Source of the DNA: Aphidius gifuensis
Lineage: Eukaryota > Arthropoda > Insecta > Hymenoptera > Braconidae
Assembly (NCBI RefSeq): GCF_014905175.1
Contig: NC_057789.1
Location: 7,068,001 to 7,132,000, forward strand
DNA length: 64,000 nucleotides
Direction: 5' to 3'
In this document: one piece after another, positions 1-11,944 of the stretch
How positions within the stretch are numbered: the first letter of the stretch is position 1
How the letters are laid out: the number at the start of each line of letters is the position of its first letter
Translations under genes and position numbers: made by a program
Notes under the pieces: generated by a model
Told to the model about the DNA's origin: nothing
Seen by the model: the letters and a program-made list of their open reading frames with translations, nothing else
Databases searched by the model: none

Positions 1-403
1 ATTTTCATTGAATTAAAATTAATTAATTAAGTTAAATAATTAATTAGTTATTAGTTTGGATAACTTTATAAAAATTTTAATAATTAAATTTTGATGTATA
101 GTATAATTAAAATAAAAATATGCCTGAGGCTCGGAAGTCAATGCCACACATCAGAATGGCAAAATAAAATAAAATACTAATTAATTTTAAATTAATAAAA
201 TCATTCTATATTTAAAAATTCGAAATCTTTAATGTTTCGTTTTGATTTAACAGTTGCCAAATAAAATGAAAATAATTAATTGATTGAGGTGTCGGTAAAT
301 GCCTCTTGGAATATTTTTTATTTCTAATATTTTTCGAAATATTTTGCTGATTCGTATTTCTACACTACATTTCGATTTGCCGGTACAATGCTTCTACAGC
401 CAA

Positions 404-511
404 TTCACATGGGATGTAATGTTTCAGATACAATCAAAAAAATGTACTCAATGGCTAACAATCATTGATCGTTTCTCACGTATTTTTCTTAAAGCTATTT
501 TATCCAAAAAG
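404..511 (+). pseudogene. decayed retroelement integrase-core fragment (Ty3/Gypsy-like)
   Basis: Within the open frame 299-580, residues 36-71 read FTWDV, then, after a short gap, WLTIIDRFSR and KAILSKK. LTxIDRFSRxxxAIPL is a signature of LTR-retrotransposon integrase cores, with the Asp of IDRFSR close to the second catalytic region. No zinc-binding domain, protease, RT or LTR was seen nearby, and the frame ends soon after. This is read as a relic; a chance match is possible because the similarity is short. Confidence 0.4.
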
Positions 512-580
512 TATTTTGATATTTCTATTTTCAAAATTGTCATGTTACTGTTAAATCGAATTTCTTTCAGATTGCATTGA

Positions 581-3500
581 AGAAATACAGTTGTCTATCC
601 AATTTCCATAAAATTCTATTTCAAGTATACAAATACAAACCTTGTTGTTTCGAAACATTACCTAGAATTGTAATAATTTTTTTTTTTTTTCTTATTTTTA
701 TTATAAAATTAGAATTTTCGTTTTTTTTTTTTTTTTTTTTAATTTAAAAAATTTCTATTACTCTTGAGTTTTTATAAATAATAATTTATATAATTCCATG
801 TTAATTTTGAAAAAGCTATTATTGATCTGAATAAATAAAATGGTTTAAATCAAACTAATTCTGAGCAGATGATTTTTATCAGGCTTATATACTTTGCTAC
901 CATATTTTGAGTCGTAAACTTGCTTTTTGTCAACGAGCATTGTAAGGTTATATTACTCTCTGCTTTATTACTTTTTACTCTATGTTACCGCTTTTTTTTT
1001 CTTCTCTTTTTTAAGCTCACTTTACGTTCACTACGTATATATATATATATATTGACAAACTAATTGAATGAGCAAGAGTTAACCATATAGCTAATTTAAA
1101 ATGGCACGAATCGTATTATGGCAGTTTAAAGAGTATAACAGAGAAAAATAGATAGAGATATAAAGAGTAGTAGACGGTTTTTGGTAAATCTGTATTATAC
1201 GAATTGCAAACTAATGGGATCCTTTAACATTGGCCCCCACAAAGCTCTTTTTCGGTCCGATAGACACGTTGCTGCTTCCTGGCACTTAGCTAAAACGCGC
1301 GCGGTGTTTGTTCATACCTCTCATTTTGTAACTGTAAACTTGTATATATATATAAATCGAAATCGTCTATCCATGAAGAAGAGCAGACTATTTTAAAATC
1401 TCGGACGATAAACCAAGGATCATCGACCATGTTATCTTTTGGAAAATTAAAGCACATTTCTAGTTATATATATTGTTTTTTTATTTATTTTTTGTTTTCA
1501 TTCTACTGACTGATTCTATCCACGCGTTTTAGTCGTATACTTTTAAGCTGTTATATTTTTAAGCATCAATTTATAACCAGATTGTTTCTATACAATAGGA
1601 TGACTATTTTGTTTATATTTTAAAATAACACAAATGAAGTAGAAAATATATTCTTCTTAAGTAAACCATGAAATCAGAGAAATGGATAATTTTGTTATCA
1701 TTGACTGGATAAACATTGATTTTTTTAAAAAAATATTGTGGATTTTTATAACTTCAATTTATTATTTATTATTGAAAAGAATTTATTTTGTTATTCAATT
1801 TTTTTGTTATTTATTTTTGTATTATTTCAAGTTATTATTTCAAGTACCTATATATTTTTTTTTTCTTTTATCTTTTGTTATTGTTGAAAATAAAAAATAA
1901 GCTAGGAATTAAATGCAATAGATTTGTCATGAGCAATTAATTTACGACAATCTCAGGAGAATTACTCGACCGAATCTAAACTATTTTCTTACTTTCAACA
2001 GTAATTAAAGAATGAAAAATAATTAAAAATAAAACTGACCTAAAAAATAAACGAGACTGCAATTGAAAAATGAAAATAAAAAAATAAAAATAAAATGTGG
2101 TCAGTTGTTATTAATGAATGAAAAATCGACATATTGTGTTTCACGAAATTTTTATTTATTATTTTTGATTGTTTTTCATTTATTTTCTCGTTTTTTAAAT
2201 CTACAAATGATATATTATGACAAACTGCTGGGTTTTCTCGTTAATACTGGCTCTTAAATCTCAAGATATCTGGAATTTCCCACGAAAATAATATATATTA
2301 ATTTATATACATATATATTTCGTATATTTATTTTATGAAATAATTTTTTTTTTTATACATTTTACATTATTATATTTAAAAATTTTACTCACGGAATTGA
2401 ATTCAAAGTTGGCTCGTGTTAGCCTGATGCTTATCCATTTTTCCTTTCAAATTTAAAATTATTAATTACATATAATTTTTTTTATATAGCTTATTATTTC
2501 AAGCCTTTATTATTTTTATCAAGTTTAAAAAAAAAAAACAAGTCTTTTACTTTTTTTTTCTACCATTAGGATGTAACTGTATTGCGTTTTTTTTTTTTGC
2601 TTTGATACTTTACTCGTACACCTTTTTGTGTGCACTTTATACCCATTTCGTTAAATAAATATCCTGAAAGATTAATAGTTAATGTTATATTTACTGTGAA
2701 TCAATAAAAAAAATAAAGAAAAAAATATTTAAGGTTGGCTATGACTTGCGTATACATTTTATACCGTAAAACTAAAATATATAAAAAATATAAAATATAC
2801 TTTGTAAATAATATATATATTATTGCTTCGAATGTGACCATTGCAAGGACATGATAAAAATAAATAAACTAAAATTGTTTAAATAATAAAAACAAAGACA
2901 ATATGTATTTTTATCTTGTTGTATTTTTTCATATATTTATTTCTTTCTACTACTATTATTTAAATGAGCTTATCATTTCAAAGTGTAGACAAGCCTTTTT
3001 AATAATACACATCCAGCTAAGAATATATATGTAATGGAAAAAAATCTCTTGAAAAAAATCTCAATAGAGAATAATAATATAAAATTCACTTTTGTTATGG
3101 TTGGTATGTTTATACCAATATCCATATTACACACATATCTATGCACAACCAAACAATAGTGAAAAAATAACATTGACGGACTTATCCGTTTGCTTATAAA
3201 ATCCATCGTATAAAAAGCGTACATATCTATTTACTAGCATTGTGCATATAAAAACATATGCTTTATCCAGTAACCCACGTTGTCGGGATTTAATGTCATA
3301 TATATCATTGATGCTTATACACCCCCATGTTTCCATTTGTTTGTTTTTTTTTTTTTTCGAAAGCACAAATACACATTTTTTTTTTTTTATTTTATTTCTA
3401 CAACTCGTATATATTCAAATGTGAAAATTTCATCAAAATTTTTAAAATAAAATAACATAAAATAATTAATTACAATTGTAACATAAAGTTTATTTTATTA

Positions 3501-6500
3501 ATTCATTTATGATTGATGATAAATAATTTTTATATGTGCACACAAATATATAAAAGCGTTTAATTTAAACTATAAAATAAAGTTAGTGATTTATATGGTA
3601 TTTGTATACTATATATGAAATACTCAATTTATTAAAAAGGTTATATTCATTAAATAATTGTTGAGAAATATGTATAAATACAGTTATTAATGATTTTTAC
3701 ATGTAGGCGCGATAAAACGTTAAAATTATATTGCATGTTACGTTATTGTTGAGAAAATTACTTATCGCGATATATATGTGAGCTTATATAATAATTTTCA
3801 TGGCTATAATAATTATAAAAATTTATACTGTAAATGTTGAAATTCATATGCATTACATATAAAAAAATAATACTTAACGTCACGATATTCAACTTAATAT
3901 GTATTTTTTATTAAATTGGGTCAATTTCAAAGCCAAACCACATGCACAATATGATTATTATATTTTTATTTTTTTGTTCATTTTAAAATTTACTTATAAT
4001 TGTATATAAAATAAATATATAATTGAGTTTAATATGCGTAGAGAATGGTAGAAATATATATGATAAAATAATTTACTGATTGACATTAGAAAAATATATA
4101 CACACGAATGGTGATAATGGTGCTTGTGGGGGTTGAACAATGAAAGGTCTGTGGGAACACAATGGGAGTGCAATGTCGAATACTGCGTATGAAAACTCAT
4201 TTAAACTTGAGTGAAAATTTTACCATGACCATTTTACTTGCTACCAAATTAACCTCACAATTTAAAATTATCATATTCCCTGTTGGCTATATTTTTTTTA
4301 TTTTTTAATGTTCCAGTAAATCATGAAAAAAAAAAAAAAGTAAAAATTTACTTCAAAAGCTTATATTAACTTTAATAAATTATTAATAATGATATTTATT
4401 TTTTTTTTTCTTCCATAATTTATTAACTTATTTTATTATTATTTATAACTCTATAAATTTTTACAATTGTTATATTTTTTTTTTTATTTTAAAATGTAAA
4501 TGTATTTTTATACAAGTGATACAAGTCAATATATGTGTAGACACAAGTCTTAAATTCATGCAATGTCAATAGGAAAAAGAAAAAAAAAAATATATATATA
4601 TTTACAGTATGAGAAAATGAGATGCACAACACCCTTATAGTTACACGATATATATTTGTCGCATACACGAGCTAATTTCATGCAAATGAATTGAGATCCG
4701 ATGCTATTGTTAACGGGCCGTGCATGTGAACGAGATTTAACTACATGCTTATTGTATATAGTAGTGGTACCACCAATGAAATGGTTTTCCGACACCAGCA
4801 GTATGTGATATCTATATATTTTCCAGGAAATATATCTAAACCAAAGTGAAGATGTGCGCGTCTTTTGCACGTGTTATCATTTAATACCATTTCGATCAAT
4901 ATCCACTCAGTCAGATTGAATTTATATACAATGTATATGTACAGTTGCAAATACCCATACATAATTGTGCGCGTACAGGAAAATTTTCTGATATCACAAG
5001 TATATACTTAAAGAAAAAAAGTACATCTCATGTACTTAATTCTTCAGAATATACATAATTGATCTCAATGAGATTTTACACATTATCATGATGTACTGAG
5101 TGTATTCATATTTATTGTCAAGAGACAGACTAAAGTGAAGGCCTAATGGACACTCGTGTTTATAGTAATACATTATATGATATAGGATAAACCCTTTCAA
5201 CTCAAATAGACATATCTGATATACATCGAGTGAGAGCTTGTCTTGTCATTTTAGGATAGTGTCTACTTATCGTGATTTGATGCTGTTTCTCTTGTATACT
5301 ATTCTCAGCTATTTTCTCTAAAAATGTTTTTCAAAATATTAGCAACAACTACAGTTGAATAGAATATTTTTTTTTTTTAAATTCTACTATTTTTTTCTCT
5401 CCCAGTGTATACAAAAATATTTTGAGGGATATATATTCATAAAATAAAACTTTCATATAACGATTAAATATAATATTTAAAAAAAAAAAAAAACTAAAAT
5501 TCTACAGTGTTGATTTTTTTTTTTTAATTTGAAAAAATGGATATAAAAATAAATTGTGTAATGAAAAAAAGGGCTTTTTCTATTCATTTTTGAATACCGG
5601 ATATTTTTAGTGGTATGGGTTGCCTCAGGGAAAATTATGAATGCCCACTTGTGTGTAAAAATGCAGCTCACGATCGCTCGTTCTGGCAATTTCATTCGTT
5701 GGCTTTCCAAGAGAGAATCGTATCTATTGTTGAAACCTATCGTCCTGGTCACGATGCTTGAGTACTCAACTCGGTCCTAGAGCTTTTTTTTTTTTTTTTT
5801 GTTTTAAAGATCATCATGTATACGATATCTACGCTACCTTTTACACTTTATTATAATTTAATTAATATATATCAGTATATATTTTTTATTTTATCAAATA
5901 AATATTCTTTTATTATTATATCTAAATGCACACATAGACTCACTAGATAGCTATTGTATATTTTTTATATTTAATTATCATTTTCTATAAAATAAAAAAT
6001 TCATATTTACAAAAATTAAAAATTTAATTTAATTTCTTTTTTTCATATTAAATTCAAATTTTTTTTTTTGTTTATAATTTACTTTACTTACTCACTTGAT
6101 ATATCTTAACAATATTTAAAATTACATTATAAATAAAAAGGGTTAGAAAAAAAAAGAAAAAAAAAACGTATACTTTGATAAATTGCATTTCTCAAGATAC
6201 AAAAGTAGGATTATATTCCCGTAGAGGAGACAAAATACCTTACTCACATCATACATATATATATTTTGTGTCAGTGTATAATACAATGTGTAAACCAAGT
6301 GTATGATGAAATATATTGATGCCTCAAAGCCACACTAGTATATAGAAGAGAAACCTGATATTGACTTCCACTTCGATTATTTCTACAGTATATTTACTTT
6401 TCAAAAATTTATCAACAAATATTTATAATTTTAGTGGTTTTATAAAAGATTCATGTGGGTTTTGTTATTAAATTTATAACAAAATATTTCTTTACAATTT

Positions 6501-8218
6501 ATTCCACATAAATTTAATGGATAATCAATTTATTATCCAATCAAAAATTAATTTGATCAAGTTTATTTATTGTTAAAAATTTTATTTGCATTCCAAGTTT
6601 TTATTTAAACTTATTTTTTATTAAATAACTATAGTAAAACTTTAAAAAAAAAAAAAAAAAACAAACTTTAGACATATAGAAAAATTGTAAATACATGAAA
6701 AATAAATAAATAAAAAATATAACTGCTTTCTATGGAATATTGTTGACTCGCTGTTCAGAAGAAAAAAAAAATATATATATTGCGTAATGGGAATTCAAGA
6801 AGATGGTTGTTGATGTATATTCAAGATGTACATATTGAAAATAAAAGTAAATAAAAGACGTGCATTTAGATATATATATTATTTTCATTTCATCTGAGAC
6901 GGGCGTGGTCGAGCATCTCGCCAACGCACGGAAGTTGAAACGTACTTAACCGGAATACGGATTATACTTTTTGTTTGACAGAGTTGTGTTGTATCACCCT
7001 ATATACTAGGTTCACCAACTTTCTCACCAAAAACACCCTCATAGTTTTAGTTATCATGTCTTTCGAGTCTTCTTAACTCACACCTAATTACTCACACTTT
7101 TTCCAACTTTTTATTATATTTTATTATTCATTGATAAATTATCATAAGTTAACAATTTTTTTTTGTTAAATGATTAACAAAAAAAAAACCTGCATAAAAA
7201 AGTATATATTAATATTATAATTGAACAATAAAATTTAAAAAAAATTCAACTATTCTAACATGGCGTTTCAAGTTTTTTTTTTTTTTTTTTTTCAGCATTC
7301 GTGTACATTGCACAGTGTTGAACGAAAAAAAAAAACCCTTTGTCAACGGCAGTAGCCAACCAGAAATTTTTCGATAAACGGATGCTTCGTACTTCGTAGC
7401 TAACCATAAAAAAAAAAAATGAAATAAAATAGAAAAAATTACGAAAGAGAAAAAAAAAACTTCTAAAAGGATGAAGGAATGAGAGAATAAACGAAAGAAT
7501 GAATAGAGACGAAAAGAGTGTCGGGTAATTATGACGAAACGAGGCCGAGCAAAGAATAAGGAGAAGGTGGGTTTATTATAAGAATAGTGGAAAATTGGCA
7601 AAGGAAATTGCTCGTTTTCTCGATCTAAAAGTCTCACACTGCTTTCATTTTTTCTGATTTGTTCATTTTTTATTTTTTTTTATCTTATATTTTGTCCAAG
7701 AAAAAAAATTATAAGAATAGAAAAGAAATATCACGAAACGATATTTCGACAATTTGCCTTTTTTTTTTTTTTTATTTTTATAAAATGAAAAATTTAACGG
7801 TTAAAAAAAAAAAAATTCAAAGATGTGTGTGTGAATATAAAAGAAATAAAAAATCAGTACAAGGTAAAATAGAAATAAATTTTTTTTTCTCGTTCTTTTG
7901 ACACTAAAAAATTTTGTAAGAAATATTTTTTTTATTTTCATTTTTATTCCTAGTGATGGTCAGTGATCATTCACAATTCAGGAGCTTTTGGTAAAATGAA
8001 AAAATATAAATCAAAAAATTGTAAATCGAAAACTATTCATACAAATCTATAATCCTTAAGAATAAAATAAAGTTCTACAAGGGTAGCTGGCACGTGGCGT
8101 CCATTGAAAAATGCCCTTTTCGTACGTGATTTTCTAAAACATTTCAACAACCTCATCAACAATACTAAACCTCAATTTTTATATTTATTATACATTAAGA
8201 AAAATAAAAAACACGAGC
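581..8218. other. gene-free AT-rich stretch
   Basis: No gene was recognised. Open frames here are driven by homopolymers or are shadows of AT-rich DNA. GC-richer patches at about 1190-1330, 4620-4870, 5590-5770 and 6890-6960 lack exon structure. They could be conserved regulatory DNA, but nothing more can be said from the sequence. Confidence 0.6.
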
Positions 8219-8818
8219 ATATTAAAATGTAGTCACTGTTTGACTTTTATAATTTTTTGTTTTTTCGACTATATATTTGTAAAACCAGATAAATATTATT
8301 TAAATTATTCTTTATTTAAATTCACATTAATCTAATTAATATTGAAAATAAAATAAATAAAAATTACAAAATATTAATGTAAAAAAAAATTAAAATTATT
8401 GACATTGAAAATAATAATGATAAATTTAAAAAAATCATGTAATCAAAAATATTAATGTTGAAAAATAAAAAAAAATAATAAAAAGTAATAAACTAATTTT
8501 TAATTCAAGGCTATTTTTTATAGTTAGTAGTTCATCGAGTGAGCTGATGGTTAAGTCGGCAAGAGCCCTGCCTACAGTGCTTATGGTCTCGAGTTCAAAA
8601 CCCAATAGCGTTTCCAATTTGGCCGGGTTAAATGTTTGGACAGTCGCGTACATGAAGAGAGTGCATATTTTTTCATTATTTGATTGGTCGGTCTCTTACA
8701 TTTAGTGTTGATACATTACCAATGGTGTTTAAGGCAAATATAATCTAGCATAGACCATGTGAACAAACGCACTTGTTCTATACCAGAAAATATTTGCCTC
8801 AAATTCATGATATTTTTT
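8219..8818 (+). mobile_element. dispersed repeat copy 1 with tRNA-like pol III promoter (SINE-like)
   Basis: The block recurs in inverted orientation at 20866-21435. Shared parts are the AT-rich left 320 bp, the tRNA-like core (8541-8605) and the right-end hairpin (about 8732-8797) followed by a T run. The core has an A box TGGTTAAGTCGG (8548-8559) and a B-box-like GAGTTCAAAAC (8591-8601). They are 43 bp apart, the tRNA spacing. A T run after 8810 could end pol III transcription. About 120 bp between core and hairpin is not shared with copy 2. The open minus-strand frame across it (8435-8653) is a by-product. SINE identity is inferred. Confidence 0.55.
8732..8797. repeat. 66 bp hairpin at the end of repeat copy 1
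   Basis: GGCAAATATAATCTAGCATA near 8732 pairs imperfectly with the segment ending ATATTTGCC at 8797, around a loop containing ACAAACGCAC. The same foldback is present in copy 2, where the inner arms (CATAGACCA and TGGTCTATG) pair perfectly. Confidence 0.6.
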
Positions 8819-11800
8819 TTCATTTTTTCTTAAAAAAAAACAATGCAACACACCTACACATATCCTATATCTATCTCTCTGTCATAATTATCGATGAAAA
8901 CTGTTCTTTTTATAATAAAAAAATTATACATCATTTCTTTATTATTATATATATGAAAAAAAATCATAATAAAAAAGATTTTCACCCTCAATATATTACT
9001 CCACATTTGTGTATATAAATCAATTAACTTTTTGACTTAAAAAAAAAAATAAAATTGATAGTCTACAAGACTTTTACACAAGGCTTTTTAAATAGCTACC
9101 TATATTAAATTGTTCCCTAAATCGTTTAGCCAATAAAATAACATTATGAAGTCTTACAACTTGCGTTTTTTACTATAGAATATAATAAACATTAAATTGA
9201 GCAACTTGTCGGTGTATACAATTACGTATTACTGTCTGTATATATAAAGTTATAAGTATATACACATTGAAAAGTAAAGTATATATATATGTATAATACT
9301 CAAGAGTCTTGAAGCACGCGCTTACTCGACGTCTCGTTGAAAACGTGACGTTTGAGGGTCTTGTAGAACTGCTGATGTCATAATAAACATTCACTTCTAC
9401 GTGAACTTCTTTATAACCAAGTACACCAAGTGTCAAAAGTTGACAGGACATGCGGAGTTTGGTATAAGGGGTGTAAAAGGGTTAGTAATAAGCTGAGTTT
9501 GTTGATACCATATACATCCACTGTGGCCCCAAGAATATATACATATATATATATAAATGTAGTTATACTTGAAATTCACGTATAAGTGATAACTACAAAC
9601 TCATATTGTATATATGTATGTACGGTTTTAATAGACCATCCAGTGACCTCATAATAGTGACATAAAATTTTTGTATGGGTATAAAGAACAAAGGTGTATA
9701 AATATATATATCTTTTGGTGTGCATAAAATGACCTTCATATAGTTTTAAGTTGACATTTTATATATATATATGTTAAGAGATAGCCATTACATGGTTTTC
9801 ACGTTTAAAATATATAGCATACTTTATTTTCATTATACTACCTTGAGAGTTTAAATACATCTTTGTATTTTTACACTTATTAATAATAAATTTTTAGTTA
9901 TTAATAATAACTTTTATCTATAAATTATTAATAATTAAAAATTAATAATATAAAATACTTATTATTTTATTAAAGCTTTTATTATAAATTTTTTTTTTTT
10001 TTGCATTGGATATATCCCTCACTTTGTGAGGTTTGTTTGACATCCACTTATGTCTTGGAACTGTCAATTCAATCCATATATTCGCACGACATAAATAGAG
10101 TACATGAGAGAATTAGACCTGTCGATGAACAAGCGTTTTCCTCTATCTATGAGAAGCCTACTGTTGTACACTATGAGAGAGTGGTGAATTTAATAGGATC
10201 GGGTTGTTGTGCAATCGAGCATGACATTTCTAGTCTCATCTCAATCCATGGTCAGTGTTTGCATTTTCCTCGTCCCACATTACCCTTAATTCTTCTCTTT
10301 GCCATGTCTCTCTTGTGTTGCCTTTGTTGCAAGGCGTTTTATCACTTTGTATTTTTTTTTCTTTTTTTTTTATGCCACAAAAGTATTTTTCTTCCTCTTC
10401 ATTGAATATTTTTTTAACAAAAGAAAAGAAAAGAATAAAAATAAAAATAAAAAAAAATAAAACAATCTCGTTTTATCCAAATACGTATATAGATGTATTT
10501 ATACTTATAAGTGTCCTTTTTCCCCCAAGGGGAAAAATCTACGACGTGTCAGACGAACCAAGTCAGTCTTTTCATATCAGATACGAGTTTGGTGCCCGTA
10601 TAAATATGTATATGTACATGAAACAAATTTTAGCTTTTTTTTTTTTTTCTTGTTTTTTTCGTGACTGTGAATTTTTATTCTAGCTAAAAGTATAGTATCG
10701 AGTTATTAAATCAATTATGTAAAACACAGAAAGATTTGTAAAAAAGATCATGTCCAGAAAATTTATTTAACGTAGCAGCGTATATCTCATAAGTCTTAGC
10801 ACGTCTGGTTATTTTTACCAGATGTGAGTTTACACATACAGAAATAGTTGCGTTTGTAAGAGTTGTATGAAAAAAATATATAGAAAAAAAAAAAATAAAT
10901 AAAAGAGATTAAGATGGGTCGAGAGCAAATGGGAGCACGATATAAGGTCGACAAAATGGAAAACTAGTGTGAAAAACAAAAAGAAAAAATAAATAAAATT
11001 GAAAAAAAATTCAGAATGTCATGAGTATAAGAGAGAAGAGAATAAAATGAGATGGAAAAAAAAAAAAAAGGCTGAAAGGTATGAAATAGCAAGATTTAAG
11101 GGTGAGTTGAGAAGAAGTGTGTGACACAGGTGGTGGTGAACAGAAGACGTTTCACCAAGGGGGTTGGTTAAGGCACATAAAAAGTATCGTGTATAGGGAG
11201 CAAGGATAAAATGTGAAGAAAGACAAGTTTGTAAGAGAATTGCGTGGCTTAAGAAAAAATAGGATTGCCAAGAGAAAACGTGCCCAGTTGAAACAGCCTC
11301 CACAGCTCTTGCCTCTGACAGAGGGCTGACGTTAAGGAAAATAATTGTCGGACAAAAGCCAAGGGAAACAAAAATATATCTTACATCAGTTATTCGTATA
11401 TACGATTCATCTCATGGGGAATAAAAACCTTAAAGAAACACCAATCATTTCTTTTTTATTTTTATTTTTATAGAGTAATAATAATAATAATTTTTATATT
11501 TTATAATTTACTAGCTGAATAAAAAAGCTTGAGAAAAAGTATGAATTTGATTCATTGGATAATCAAGTCACAAACGTATAATCAATACCATGGAAAAAAA
11601 TAAAATCTTAATTCACATTTAAATCTTAGTTTTTATGCGAGTAACATGCATACAATCTCATTTTTTTAATCAAATTTATCATGATAAAGTTTTATAATCA
11701 TTAGGTGCATCGAAGCGAATAAATCAGCAGGTTCTACTGGAAGAAAAAAAAAAATATGCTTTCGATGTCTGCTGATTTTTTTTGGTTGATGCAAGTACCA

Positions 11801-11944
11801 TTTTTTTTTTTTTTTTTTTTATGTTCCCAACATCAGCTTTATATTTCATGCCAATAACTTGTTACTATTTTTAGTTATTGTTAATTATTATTATTATAAA
11901 CTGATAATTAGTTTTTTTTGCATTCTGTAATTTTTCTTGGTAAT
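8819..11944. other. gene-free stretch between repeat copy 1 and the satellite array
   Basis: No gene was recognised. A 134-codon plus-strand frame (10001-10405) ends in poly-Phe from T runs and has no recognisable domain. GC-elevated patches lie at about 9300-9480, 10010-10310 and 11090-11340. Confidence 0.55.
11707..11792. repeat. imperfect inverted repeat beside the satellite array
   Basis: Two 24 nt arms (11707-11730 and 11769-11792) pair at 19 of 24 positions; the inner 9 bp (AATCAGCAG with CTGCTGATT) pair perfectly. The loop is 38 nt. It lies about 150 bp left of the 143 bp array and may be part of the older element from which the array grew. Confidence 0.4.

Noticed and set aside
7215..7637. 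140-codon minus-strand open frame
   Set aside because: It is dominated by Phe, Ser and Leu from purine-rich low-complexity DNA; no domain, splice or start context.
8541..8612. Functional tRNA gene on the basis of A and B boxes
   Set aside because: The core does not fold into a proper cloverleaf, the B box is degenerate, and it is embedded in a repeated element present twice.
10001..10405. 134-codon plus-strand open frame
   Set aside because: The first 90 residues look mildly coding but match no family I know, and the frame runs into poly-Phe; no supporting splice or promoter signals.
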